From the NCBI GenBank assembly GCA_018268605.1, contig JAFDWG010000004.1:1-39339 (forward strand): a stretch of 39,339 nucleotides of DNA, written 5' to 3'. The DNA is from Actinomycetota bacterium (GTDB lineage Bacteria > Actinomycetota > Thermoleophilia > Solirubrobacterales > 70-9). Shown here one piece after another: positions 22,970 through 31,521 of the stretch (positions are counted from its first letter, which is position 1; each line of letters opens with the position of its first letter). The notes beneath the pieces were generated by a model. The model was not told where the DNA came from. It saw nothing but the letters and a program-made list of their open reading frames with translations, and ran no database searches. The translations under genes were made by a program, and so were the position numbers.

Positions 22970-23971
22970 TCACTCGGACAGGAGCGCGGCGGCGTACTCG
23001 CCAGGGTCGAACGGCCGCAGGTCCTCGAGTTTCTCCCCCACCCCGATCAGCTTCACCGGGATCCCCAGTTCGGAGGAGATCGCCAGCGCGATGCCGCCCT
23101 TCGCGGTCCCGTCGAGCTTGGTGATCACGACGCCGTCGACCTCCACCGCCTCGGAGAAGACTTTCGCCTGGCGGAGGCCGTTCTGGCCCGTCGTCGCGTC
23201 GATCGAGATCAGCGTCTCGTGCGGCGCGTCGGGGATCAGTTTGCCGATCACCCGGCGGACCTTGGCGAGCTCCTCCATCAGGTTGTCCTGGGTGTGGAGG
23301 CGCCCGGCGGTGTCGACGATCACGACGTCGGCGTTGCGCGCGACGGCGGCCGAGACCGCGTCGTAGGCGACCGAGCCCGGGTCGGCGCCCGCCTGGCCGC
23401 GGACCAGCTCGGCGCCGGCGCGATTTGCCCACTCGGCGAGCTGCTCGGCGGCGGCAGCGCGATAGGTGTCACCCGCTCCCATCACCACCGAGAGGCCGAA
23501 TTCTTTGGAGAGGTGCCAGGCGATCTTGCCGATCGTCGTCGTCTTGCCGGTGCCGTTGACGCCCACCATCATCAGCACCGCCGGCTGGGCGGAGAGGTCG
23601 ATCCTGGCCCGGGCGGTGGAGGCGACCTCGGCGAGGATCTCGATCAGGCGGGCGCGGATCGGCTCGCCCTCGGCGGGAACGGCGCCGGAGTCGACCTCGT
23701 GCTCGAGCCGTTCCACCACCACGGCGGTGGTCGGCGCGCCGACGTCGGCGAGGATCAGCGCCTCCTCCAGGAGTTCCCAGGTTTCGTCGTCGATTTTCTC
23801 GAAGACGGAGGCGGTGATCTCCTCCTGCAGGGCCTGCCGCGATTTCGACAGCGACTCGCGCAGCCTGCGGAAGACGCCGCGTTTGCGTTCCGGCTCAGCC
23901 TCCTCGGGTGGCGCGACGTTCACGGGCTCGCGCGAACCGAGGTCGATCATCTCCTGCCAGGTGGTCGCCAT
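22970..23971 (-). CDS. ftsY: SRP receptor FtsY
   Basis: The receptor for the SRP-ribosome complex, 333 residues. It has a short acidic and basic N terminus (PPEEAEPERKRGVFRRLRES), an N domain, then the G domain with GVNGTGKTTTIGKIA, DTYRAAAAEQLAEW, DTAGRLHTQ and TKLDGTAKGG. The family often has a longer membrane-targeting A domain. ATG 23971 was chosen by alignment; its upstream sequence has no good ribosome-binding site, and the first 77 bp overlap the end of the WS/DGAT gene in another frame. Confidence 0.95.
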   Translation of the reverse strand: MATTWQEMIDLGSREPVNVAPPEEAEPERKRGVFRRLRESLSKSRQALQEEITASVFEKIDDETWELLEEALILADVGAPTTAVVVERLEHEVDSGAVPAEGEPIRARLIEILAEVASTARARIDLSAQPAVLMMVGVNGTGKTTTIGKIAWHLSKEFGLSVVMGAGDTYRAAAAEQLAEWANRAGAELVRGQAGADPGSVAYDAVSAAVARNADVVIVDTAGRLHTQDNLMEELAKVRRVIGKLIPDAPHETLISIDATTGQNGLRQAKVFSEAVEVDGVVITKLDGTAKGGIALAISSELGIPVKLIGVGEKLEDLRPFDPGEYAAALLSE

Positions 23972-25406
23972 CGACCGGGGAGGCTAGCGGCGCCGGTGCC
24001 CGGTCTGCTGCCTCGCCCAGCTCGGCGACCGCCGCGGACAGGTGCGCAGCCAGCCGCTCGGCCCCGGGAGCCGAATCCGGATCGGCCAGCAGGCCGAAGC
24101 TGACGCGACCGTTGTAGGAGAGGATCGCGATCGCGAGGCCGTGCCGGCGGGCGAGGAAGCCCACCGGGTGGATCGCGGTCAGCTCCCGGCCGAGGGCGTA
24201 GAAGGGGATCTGCGGCCCGGGGAAGTTGGTGACCAGCAGGTTGAAGAGGCGGGTCGAGAAGTTGATCGCCGCGGTCGGAGCGAGCAGGAGCGGCGGGGCG
24301 AAATCCCGGAACCAGTCGTTCAGCCCCCAGATCGCTTCGGCGCCGAGCGGCTGCCTGGAGGCCTTGAGGCCGTCCATCGCGGCGCTGATCACGGTGAGGC
24401 GCTCGGCGGGATCAGCGATCCCGATCGGCAGCGGGCCCCGCATCGCCGTCAGCTTGTTGCCGAGCTCACCGTGCTCGTCGACGGTGCGGATCGAGACCGG
24501 CACCAGTGCCTTCAGCTCGAGCCCGTCGGTCCGCTCACCGCGTTCGGCGAACCAGGCGCGGAGAGCGCCGGTGGCGACGGCGAGCGAGACGTCGTTCACG
24601 GTGCCGCCGAGCGCGTTCTTGATCCGCTTGAACTGGGCGAGGTCGAAGTCGGCCCAGGCGAACTCGCGTCCCGGCCCGACGCCGCGCGGATTGATCGGGA
24701 CGCGGGGCGCGGCGCGCAGCAGGTTGAAGGTGACCTCCCAGAGGCCCGCGAGCCCGTCTGCAGCGCGGCGCGAGGCGTCCCGGGGATCGCGCACGGCGCG
24801 GGAGAGCCAGCGCGCGAGGCGGAGCAGCGTCGCGAGCACCCCGGTCGCGGCGTGGACCCCGAGGCCCGCGTGGGACGGCGAGCGCCGCGGACGCCACGGC
24901 TCCTCGCCCCCCGGCGCCGGCGCGTCCGGCGCCACGTCGAAGAGCAGCATCCCGATGTCGACCGCGGAGATCCCGTCGGCCATCGCGTGGTGGGTCTTGT
25001 AGACGATCGCGAAGCGATCCTCGGCGAACCCGTCGACCAGGGTCAGCTCCCAGAGCGGCTTTCCCCGGTCGAGCGCCGGCGCCAGCAGCTCCCCGGCGAG
25101 CGCCCGCATCTCCGCATCCGTCCCGGGCGGCGGCAGCGTCACCCGGTCGACATGCCGGCGCACGTCGAAGGTCTCGTCGTCGACCCAGAACGGCGTCCCG
25201 AGGCCGAGAGGGGGCGTCAGCAGCCGCTGGCGCAGCCGTGGCAGCTGGTGCAGGCGCGAACGGATCTGCGCCAAGAACTCCGCCTGCGTCGGCGGCTCCC
25301 CCTTGAAGACGAGCACGGCCCCGATCGCCATGTGGGCGTTGTCCTTCTCGTTGGCGAGGAACGACGTGTCGAAGCTCGACAGCCGATCCATATGGCGTTG
25401 CGCCAT
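23895..25406 (-). CDS. wax ester synthase/diacylglycerol acyltransferase (WS/DGAT)
   Basis: A 503-residue acyl-CoA-dependent acyltransferase of the WS/DGAT family. The active-site motif HHAMADG lies near residue 140. Other conserved points are the N-terminal RLSSFDTSFL, the NDVSLAVATGALR segment and the C-terminal VTNFPGPQIPFYALG. It makes storage triacylglycerols or wax esters. Start ATG 25406 has AGGAGGGAGGAC before it. The last 25 or so codons overlap the ftsY start in another frame. Its place directly upstream of ftsY-ffh is unusual, but only position links them. Confidence 0.93.
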   Translation of the reverse strand: MAQRHMDRLSSFDTSFLANEKDNAHMAIGAVLVFKGEPPTQAEFLAQIRSRLHQLPRLRQRLLTPPLGLGTPFWVDDETFDVRRHVDRVTLPPPGTDAEMRALAGELLAPALDRGKPLWELTLVDGFAEDRFAIVYKTHHAMADGISAVDIGMLLFDVAPDAPAPGGEEPWRPRRSPSHAGLGVHAATGVLATLLRLARWLSRAVRDPRDASRRAADGLAGLWEVTFNLLRAAPRVPINPRGVGPGREFAWADFDLAQFKRIKNALGGTVNDVSLAVATGALRAWFAERGERTDGLELKALVPVSIRTVDEHGELGNKLTAMRGPLPIGIADPAERLTVISAAMDGLKASRQPLGAEAIWGLNDWFRDFAPPLLLAPTAAINFSTRLFNLLVTNFPGPQIPFYALGRELTAIHPVGFLARRHGLAIAILSYNGRVSFGLLADPDSAPGAERLAAHLSAAVAELGEAADRAPAPLASPVDGDHLAGDDRPRFARARERRATRGG

Positions 25407-25480
25407 GTCCTCCCTCCTTGGAAGGAGAGTAGCCGCGAGGCGGATCGGCTGTTCGCGAAGGCGAGGTTAAGGGGCGGTGC

Positions 25481-25570
25481 GGGGACCCCGCCAAGGGACG
25501 CGAGGGTCTGCGGCGAGCACGGCCGTCCCGTTCACGGCCCAGGCAGGCTGTGGCCGTGGCCGAGACAGCC
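25481..25570 (-). repeat. 90-bp intergenic repeat, copy B (inverted)
   Basis: The reverse complement of this segment is 78/90 identical to 98-187. It lies entirely in the 191-bp gap between the WS/DGAT start (25406) and the smc stop (25598). The internal stem GGCCACGGCC / GGCCGTGAAC is partly conserved. The rest of the gap contains no gene. Confidence 0.7.
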
Positions 25571-25597
25571 GGAACAACAACCGCAGCGCACAACGCC

Positions 25598-27979
25598 CTA
25601 GGCCACCGCCGTAAGAGTCTCCGGTCCGGACTCCCCACCGTCGTCGCCGAGGTCTTCGCCCGCTTCGCGGGGGAGCTTGCGGCTGACGACTTTGGTCACG
25701 CCGTCCCCGCCCATGGTCACGCCGTAGAGGACGTCGGCGGCGTCCATCGTGCGTTTCTGGTGGGTGACGATGACGAACTGGGCGCGGTCGGAGAAGCGGC
25801 GGATCAGCTGCAGGAAGCGGTCGATGTTGGCGTCGTCGAGGGCGGCCTCGACCTCGTCCAGGATGTAGAAGGGGCAAGGGCGGGCGAGGAAGACGGCGAA
25901 GACGAAGGCGAGCGCCACGAGGGACTTCTCGCCGCCCGACATCAGCGAGAGCTTGCGGGTCGACTTGCCCGCCGGATTGACCTCGATCTCGACGCCGAAC
26001 TCGTCGCGTTCCTCGCGCTCCTCCTCGTCGGGATCCGGCTCGGCCGGCTCGGCGCCCTCCTCACCCTCGACCGCAGGCTGCTGCTCCGCCTCGCGGACCG
26101 CGCGGAGGCTGACCCGACGCAGTCGCCCACGCCCGCCCGGGAAGAGGTGTTCCACCATCTCCTCGAAGTTCGTCGCCGTCGCCTCGAAGGTCTCCTCGAA
26201 GGCACGCTCGATCTCCTCGTCGATTTCGCGGATCAGCGACTCCAGCTCGCGCATCGCCCGCTCGGTGTCCTCGCGCTGGGCCTGCAGCTGCTCGACATGC
26301 TCGGAGGCCTCCTCGTATTCGCGCTCGGCCAGCGGGTTGACCGGCCCGATCTGGGCGCGCCGCCGCTCGAGGCGCTCGAGGCGCCGGTCGATCTCCGCCC
26401 GCTCCTCGTCGGTCATCGCGGTCTCCGCCGCCGGTACCTCCTCGCCGAGCTTCTCGACGATCGCCGCCATCTCCCGTTCAGCCTCGGCGCGGCGGTCGCC
26501 CAGGTGGGCAGCCTCGACCTCGGCCTGGGTCAGCTCCTCGGAGACCGAGCGCATCTGGCCCTGCAGCTCGAACTCCAGTTTCGTGCAGGCCCGCAGCTCG
26601 TCGGCGATCTCGTCGCTGTCGCCGTCTTTGCCGACGACGGCCGACTCGGTCCGGTCGACCCGGGTGCGGATCGCCTCCCCGGCCGCCCGTACGGCGTCGA
26701 GCGCCGCCCGCACGTCGTCGAGCAACTCCTCCGCGCCCGCCAGGCGCGCCCGCACTTTCTCGCGGTGGCGCTCGCCGAGCAGACCCTCGGCGCGGCGCGC
26801 GTGGCGGATCGCCCGCTCGCTTCCCGCCCGGACGTCGCCGAGCGCGTGCTCGCGCGCCGTCTCGGAGGCTTCGTCGGAGCGCGCCGCCGCCAGTCCGTCG
26901 AGAGCCGCCTTCAGCCCCGCGTCGACCTCGGCCAGCTCCTCCTCCAACTTGCGCGCCCGCTGCGTCGGGGCGTCGCCGCCGGCGACCTCCAAGGTCAGCG
27001 GCCCGAGCTCCGCCCGCAGCCGCTCCAGCCGCGCCTCGACCTCGCTCTCCGACCGCGTCAGCCCGGCCACCCGCACCGCGACCCGCTCGGACTCGGCGCG
27101 CAGTTTGGTCAACACGCCCCAGGCCTGGGTCCGCGCCCGGTCGCGCTCGGCGAAGCGCTCCTCGGCGGCGGAGCGCCGTTTGCTCACCTCGGCAAGCTGG
27201 CCCTCGAGCTTCGTCCGCGTCTCCCGCGCGGTCGCCGCCGCCTTCGCCGCCGCGGCGGCCCGGTCGGCGCCGAAGCGCAGTTCCTCGGAGACGATCTGTC
27301 CCTTCAGTTCGGCTTCCTCGCGATCGATCCGCGCGCCGATCTCGGCCGCCTGCGCCTGCCGTTTCAGCGGCCGCAGCCGCGCCCGCGCCTCACGCTCGAC
27401 GTCGAGGGCCCGGTCAAGGTTGTCGCGGGTCCCTTTCAGCTTCAGTTCGGCCCGGCGGCGCCGTTTGCGGTGCTTGCCGAGGCCGGCCGCCTCCTCGATC
27501 AACATCCGCCGCTCGCGCGGCTTGGAGTGGATGATCGTCTCCACCCGTCCCTGCGAGATGACCGAGTGCATCTCCCGACCGAGGTTGGTGTCGGAGAGGA
27601 CTTCGATCACGTCGGCGAGGCGCGCCCGCGCCCCATTGAGGCGGTAGCCGCCGTCACCGTTACGGTCGAGCCGCCGCTCCACGGCGATCTCGGAGAACTC
27701 GGTCTGCGCCCGCCCGTCGGAGTTGTCGATCACGACCTCGACCTGCGCCTCGCGACGGGAGCCGGTGTTTTTGCCGCCCGCGGAGATCACGTCCTGCATC
27801 GAGGCGCCGCGGATCGCGCCGGGGCTCTGCTCGCCGAGCGCCCACAGCACCGCGTCGGTGATGTTGCTCTTGCCGGAGCCGTTCGGCCCGACGATGACGC
27901 TGACGCCAGGAGAGAACTCGAGGCTCACCCGCTCGGGGAACGACTTGAACCCCTTCATCGTGATCGATCTCAGATACAT
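25598..27979 (-). CDS. smc: SMC-type chromosome segregation protein, apparently hingeless
   Basis: About 793 residues, against roughly 1,150-1,200 for canonical bacterial SMC. The N-terminal head is normal: MYLRSITMKGFKSFPER, Walker A GPNGSGKSN (31-39), then EMHSVISQGRVETII. A charged coiled coil of about 385 residues follows. The C-terminal head has GPVNPLAEREYEE, then the ABC signature SLMSGGEKSLVAL (about 678), Walker B FYILDE (about 704) and VTHQKRTMDAAD. No SMC hinge is visible in the middle. A 35-residue acidic insert lies before the signature. ATG 27979 was chosen because GGAGG precedes it by 5 nt; the upstream GTG lacks one. Confidence 0.92.
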   Translation of the reverse strand: MYLRSITMKGFKSFPERVSLEFSPGVSVIVGPNGSGKSNITDAVLWALGEQSPGAIRGASMQDVISAGGKNTGSRREAQVEVVIDNSDGRAQTEFSEIAVERRLDRNGDGGYRLNGARARLADVIEVLSDTNLGREMHSVISQGRVETIIHSKPRERRMLIEEAAGLGKHRKRRRRAELKLKGTRDNLDRALDVEREARARLRPLKRQAQAAEIGARIDREEAELKGQIVSEELRFGADRAAAAAKAAATARETRTKLEGQLAEVSKRRSAAEERFAERDRARTQAWGVLTKLRAESERVAVRVAGLTRSESEVEARLERLRAELGPLTLEVAGGDAPTQRARKLEEELAEVDAGLKAALDGLAAARSDEASETAREHALGDVRAGSERAIRHARRAEGLLGERHREKVRARLAGAEELLDDVRAALDAVRAAGEAIRTRVDRTESAVVGKDGDSDEIADELRACTKLEFELQGQMRSVSEELTQAEVEAAHLGDRRAEAEREMAAIVEKLGEEVPAAETAMTDEERAEIDRRLERLERRRAQIGPVNPLAEREYEEASEHVEQLQAQREDTERAMRELESLIREIDEEIERAFEETFEATATNFEEMVEHLFPGGRGRLRRVSLRAVREAEQQPAVEGEEGAEPAEPDPDEEEREERDEFGVEIEVNPAGKSTRKLSLMSGGEKSLVALAFVFAVFLARPCPFYILDEVEAALDDANIDRFLQLIRRFSDRAQFVIVTHQKRTMDAADVLYGVTMGGDGVTKVVSRKLPREAGEDLGDDGGESGPETLTAVA

Positions 27980-28063
27980 GGAACCTCCAGAATCCTCCCC
28001 CACCCGGACGAGAAAGGAGTTTCGGAAATACCCACTTTGCGGCTTGAGTGGACGGCGTCCCCC

Positions 28064-28807
28064 TCAGCCCCCCAAGGCCCGCAATGCCTGCTCCGCCGCC
28101 ACCTGCTCGGCGGCCTTCTTACTCCTGCCCTCGCCCGCACCGACCCGCTCGGAGTCGACGAACGCCGCCACCTCGAAGGTGCGCCGGTGCGGCGGGCCGG
28201 TCGCCGCCGTCACCTCGTAGATGACCCGCGCACCGCGGCGCGCCAGCAGCTCCTGCAGGGCGCTCTTGAAATCGATCCGCGTCTCCGAGGCAAGCTCGAT
28301 CCGAGGCGCGAACGCTGCCGCCACCGCCTCCGCGGTCCGCTCGAACCCGAAGGCGATATGACAGGCCCCGATCAACGCCTCGGTCGCCTCCGGCAGCGGC
28401 CGCTCGCCGCCCAGCAACACCTCGGCCGGGATCGCCGCGGTGACGTCCTCGGGCTCGTTGCCGCGCAGCATCTCCGGCACACCCAGAAGCCGTCCCACGG
28501 CCGCACAGGAGACTCCCGAGACGGCCTGATTGTGGATCTTCGTCAGCCCGCCCGCGGCGACGTCCGGGAAGCGCTCGTAGAGCGACCCCGCCACTGACAG
28601 CCCGAGCACGCTGTCGCCGAGGAAGGCGAGGCGCTCGAAGGACTCGACCCGGCGCTCGGTCCAGGAGGAGTGGGTCAGCGCCTGCCGCCGGAGATCCTCG
28701 GGCAGGTTCTCGATCAGCGCCGCGAGCGGGGCGACGGCGGCGAGGCCGACGAGGTCGTCGCCATCGCGGTCGGAGGCAGGGTCCGAGGACCCGCCGTCCA
28801 CGCTCAT
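28064..28807 (-). CDS. rnc: ribonuclease III
   Basis: A dsRNA endonuclease of rRNA maturation, 247 residues. The catalytic domain has the signature SFERLAFLGDSVLGL (the first Glu of the usual LEFLGDAVL is Ala here), and EALIGACHIAFGF with the second catalytic acidic residue. The C-terminal dsRBD runs from about residue 175 (DFKSALQELLA ... GEGRSKKAAEQVAAEQALRA). The overall order matches the family. It is one base after acpP and upstream of smc, the classical actinobacterial acpP-rnc-smc arrangement; the fpg/mutM often found between rnc and smc is absent. Confidence 0.95.
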   Translation of the reverse strand: MSVDGGSSDPASDRDGDDLVGLAAVAPLAALIENLPEDLRRQALTHSSWTERRVESFERLAFLGDSVLGLSVAGSLYERFPDVAAGGLTKIHNQAVSGVSCAAVGRLLGVPEMLRGNEPEDVTAAIPAEVLLGGERPLPEATEALIGACHIAFGFERTAEAVAAAFAPRIELASETRIDFKSALQELLARRGARVIYEVTAATGPPHRRTFEVAAFVDSERVGAGEGRSKKAAEQVAAEQALRALGG

Positions 28808-28808
28808 C

Positions 28809-29072
28809 TCAGGCGGGCGCCCTCTCGAGGACGAAGCCGACGGCGTCGCCGACGGTCAGGATCCGGGTCGCCTCCTCCTCGGTGACCTTGATCCCGTAGC
28901 GGTCTTCAAGCTCCATCACCAGCTCGTAGAGGTCCAGCGAGTCGGCTTCGAGGTCCTCGCGGAAGCGGGTACCCTCCTCGATCCGGCCGGGGTCGACTTC
29001 GAGCTCCTCGGCGAGGTGCTCGCGGACCAGGGTCATGACTTCGCCGCGCTCCATCGGCTGATTATCGCTCAC
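28809..29072 (-). CDS. acpP: acyl carrier protein
   Basis: An 87-residue ACP carrying the phosphopantetheine attachment motif EADSLDLYELVMELED, Ser in DSL at about residue 45. It supplies the acyl carrier for fatty acid synthesis. The GTG 29072 start overlaps the plsX stop by 4 bp (GTGA), and the stop is one base before rnc. A second Met lies 6 codons later. Confidence 0.94.
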   Translation of the reverse strand: MSDNQPMERGEVMTLVREHLAEELEVDPGRIEEGTRFREDLEADSLDLYELVMELEDRYGIKVTEEEATRILTVGDAVGFVLERAPA

Positions 29073-30118
29073 GCGGGACCTCCGGCCGGCTCCGCGGTCC
29101 CCTCGTCGGCCAGGGCCGCTCGTCCCGCGCCGCCCTCGCGCAGCAAAGCCGCGGTCCGCCCGACCGCATCGACCCGCACCGACCGTGCCGCCATCCGTAC
29201 CGCGTTGGCGACCCCGTCGGGACCCGAGGAGCCGTGCCCGACGATCGTCACCGCGCGCAGTCCGAGCAGGATCGCGCCGCCGGTCGTGTCGGGGTCGAAT
29301 TTCTTGCGCAGCCCGCCCAGCGACGGTTTCAGCAGCATCCCGCCGACCGCCGCGATCGGGTTCTGGTGGGCGACCTCGGAGATCGCGCCGGCAAGTTCCT
29401 TCGCCGCCCCCTCCATCACCTTCAGCGCCACGTTGCCGGTGAAGCCGTCGGTGACGACGACGTCCACCTTCGCCGCCGGCAGGTCGCCGCCCTCGATGTT
29501 GCCGACGAAGTCGAGCCCCGGCGAGTCCTTCAGGATCCGGTGCGCCTCGACGATCTCCGGTCGCCCCTTGCCGGCCTCCTCGCCCACCGTCAGCAGGCCG
29601 ACTGTCGGCTCGCGCACCTCCATCACCGCCGCACTGAACGCGGCGCCGAGGAAGGCGAACTGCACCAGGTGCTGGGGACGGACCTCGACGTTGGCGCCGA
29701 CATCGAGGAAGAGGACCGGTTTCTTCGGCGAGGGAATCGGCACGGCGAGCGCGGGCCGCTGCACGCCCTTGAGGCGGCGCAGGCCGAAGGTGGCGGCGGC
29801 CATCGTCGCCCCGGTCGAGCCGAGGCTGACCATCGCCTGCGCATTGCCCTCGGCGACGTCGGCGGCGGCGCGCACCACCGAGGCCTCCTTGCGCTCGCGG
29901 ACCGAGTGGACCGGGTCGTCTTCATTGCCGATCCATTCGGTGGTCGGGATCACCTCGACACCCTCGACGCCGGAGAGCCCGAGCGAGCGCTCCGGACCGA
30001 ACACGCGCACGCCGATGCCGTCGGCCGCGGCGCGGCGGGCACCCTCGGCCAGTACGTCGAATCCCTGCTCCGCCCCGAAACCGTCCAGGGCGATCGTCAC
30101 CGGGCGGCTTTGCGCCAC
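29069..30118 (-). CDS. plsX: phosphate acyltransferase PlsX
   Basis: A 349-residue PlsX, which makes acyl-phosphate from acyl-ACP for phospholipid synthesis. Recognisable parts are ASVVRAAADVAEGNAQAMVS, then LGSTGATMAAATFGLRRLKG, FLDVGANVEVRPQHLVQFA, VVTDGFTGNVALKVMEG, and GGAILLGLRAVTIVGHGSS. The N terminus is unusual: ALDGFGAEQGF replaces the near-invariant A-x-D-A-M-G-G-D. GTG 30118 was chosen as the first start after rpmF; GTG 30100 is an alternative. It lies between rpmF and acpP, the usual rpmF-plsX-acp order. Confidence 0.93.
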   Translation of the reverse strand: MAQSRPVTIALDGFGAEQGFDVLAEGARRAAADGIGVRVFGPERSLGLSGVEGVEVIPTTEWIGNEDDPVHSVRERKEASVVRAAADVAEGNAQAMVSLGSTGATMAAATFGLRRLKGVQRPALAVPIPSPKKPVLFLDVGANVEVRPQHLVQFAFLGAAFSAAVMEVREPTVGLLTVGEEAGKGRPEIVEAHRILKDSPGLDFVGNIEGGDLPAAKVDVVVTDGFTGNVALKVMEGAAKELAGAISEVAHQNPIAAVGGMLLKPSLGGLRKKFDPDTTGGAILLGLRAVTIVGHGSSGPDGVANAVRMAARSVRVDAVGRTAALLREGGAGRAALADEGTAEPAGGPA

Positions 30119-30123
30119 GCTGA

Positions 30124-30333
30124 CTAGGAGTCGGCGGTGGTCACCGTCGGGTCGGTGACTTTGTGGGAGACGACCTCGCGACCGGCGTAGGTGCCGCAGT
30201 TCTTGCAGACACGGTGCGGGAGCGCGGGCTCGTGGCAGCGCGGGCAACGACGCAGCGCGGGCTGCGCGGCCTTGTGCTGGGCGCGGCGCTTGTCGCGACG
30301 GGCGCTGGAGGTTCTCTTCTTCGGGACGGCCAT
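30124..30333 (-). CDS. rpmF: 50S ribosomal protein L32
   Basis: A 69-residue L32 with the N-terminal [18 protein letters not shown] zinc-binding CPRC...CKNC pair marks it as the C+ (zinc-containing) form. The C-terminal extension ([10 protein letters not shown]) is longer than in many species. It heads the rpmF-plsX-acpP-rnc-smc unit. Confidence 0.96.
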   Translation of the reverse strand: MAVPKKRTSSARRDKRRAQHKAAQPALRRCPRCHEPALPHRVCKNCGTYAGREVVSHKVTDPTVTTADS

Positions 30334-30354
30334 GGGTCGCGGAATCCTAGCGGG

Positions 30355-30891
30355 TCAGTAGACCGCGCGCACCACGGCCAGGTCGTCGGCCTCCCAGGTG
30401 ACCTCTCCACCGCTCCACGCGGCGAGGTCGGCGGCGGTCTCCGGGAAGTCCCAGTCGGGCGTCAGCGGGGTCACCTGCACGTCGGCCTTGACCACGTCGC
30501 CGATCACCAGCGCCCGCGACTGCTCGCGCACCCGGCGGAAGAGTTCCTCCTTCTGCGGCGCCCGCAGATGATGGATCGAGAGCACGCCGATCACCAGGTC
30601 CCAGGGCCCGTCGGGCAGTGGGTCCTCGATCCGCGCCAGCTGCACGTCGTCGTACACCTCGCGGGCGCGAAAGACCATGTCCGGGGAGGAGTCAAGCCCG
30701 ATCACCCAACTGTCGGGATAGGCCTCGATCAGCCGCCGCGTCGTCTCGCCGGTGCCCATGCCGAGCTCCAGCACCCGCTCGGGGGCGAACGGGATCGCCG
30801 CGATCGCCCGTTCCTGCAGTTCGGCGTAACGGGGGATGTCGGCCCGGATCATCTCCAGGTAGCCGTCGGGTTTCCAGGTGAAATCGCTCAT
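30355..30891 (-). CDS. class I SAM-dependent methyltransferase
   Basis: A 178-residue class I methyltransferase. Motif I is VLELGMGTGETTRRL, followed by acidic VIGLDSS (motif II) and LVIGVLSIHHL. The target is unknown. It lies 21 bp upstream of rpmF on the same strand. Its ATG is only 16 bp from the divergent DUF177 start, so the two promoters must overlap or lie inside the genes. Confidence 0.85.
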   Translation of the reverse strand: MSDFTWKPDGYLEMIRADIPRYAELQERAIAAIPFAPERVLELGMGTGETTRRLIEAYPDSWVIGLDSSPDMVFRAREVYDDVQLARIEDPLPDGPWDLVIGVLSIHHLRAPQKEELFRRVREQSRALVIGDVVKADVQVTPLTPDWDFPETAADLAAWSGGEVTWEADDLAVVRAVY

Positions 30892-30907
30892 TAACTACTC
30901 TCGGAGT

Positions 30908-31432
30908 ATGCCGACCGCACCAGAGACCGTCCTCGACATATCGCGCCTCAACCTCTCGCCCGGCGACGGCAAGCGCCTCGACCTGCCGGTCGAGCTGGCC
31001 CCGTTCGAGTTGGGCGGTCAGACCTACGTCGCCGACCCCGCCGCGCCGACCGTCCGCCTCGAGGCCTCCCGCCACTCCAGCGGCTTCGCCTTCAAGCTGA
31101 ACTTCCCGGTCCACCTGGAAGGGCCGTGCATGCGCTGCCTCGAGCCCGCCGCCATCGACCTCGACGTCGAGGCCCGTGAGGTCGACACCTCGGGCACCGA
31201 CGACATGGAGCTCCGCAGCCCCTACGTCGACGAAGACGAGCTCGACATCGGCCGCTGGGCCCACGACGCCGTGCTCCTCGCCGTCCCCACCCAGATCCTC
31301 TGCCGCCCCGACTGCCTCGGCCTGTGCCCCACCTGCGGCGAGCCCTTGAACGGCGCCGACCCGGCCGATCACGATCACGAGAAGCCGATCGACCCCCGGT
31401 GGTCGGCGCTGAAGGACCTGAAACTGGAGTAG
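30908..31432 (+). CDS. yceD: DUF177/YceD family protein
   Basis: A 174-residue YceD/DUF177 protein, usually encoded directly before rpmF and linked with rRNA or ribosome assembly. The cysteine motifs CMRCLEP and CRPDCLGLCPTCG are intact, with the family C-terminal acidic region. Here it is on the opposite strand, separated from rpmF by a methyltransferase gene, so the yceD-rpmF pair has been rearranged. ATG 30908 was chosen by family length; GGAG lies only 1 nt upstream, so the ribosome-binding site is non-standard. Confidence 0.93.
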   Translation: MPTAPETVLDISRLNLSPGDGKRLDLPVELAPFELGGQTYVADPAAPTVRLEASRHSSGFAFKLNFPVHLEGPCMRCLEPAAIDLDVEAREVDTSGTDDMELRSPYVDEDELDIGRWAHDAVLLAVPTQILCRPDCLGLCPTCGEPLNGADPADHDHEKPIDPRWSALKDLKLE

Positions 31433-31521
31433 TTCAAGCGGTTGCGTGGCGGGGCGGCTCGAGGTTCCGCTGATCGCTCACCTGAGCGGTGCAGGGAGAG
31501 ATGCCCGGGGAGGCCCGAAAC

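Noticed and set aside
25598..27979. Short SMC explained by a frameshift or split gene
   Set aside because: The frame is continuous with both head halves intact and coiled-coil character throughout; no second half is found in another frame.
25550..28597. 1,015-codon + frame opposite smc and rnc
   Set aside because: Shadow frame common in high-GC DNA; the minus-strand genes carry all family motifs.
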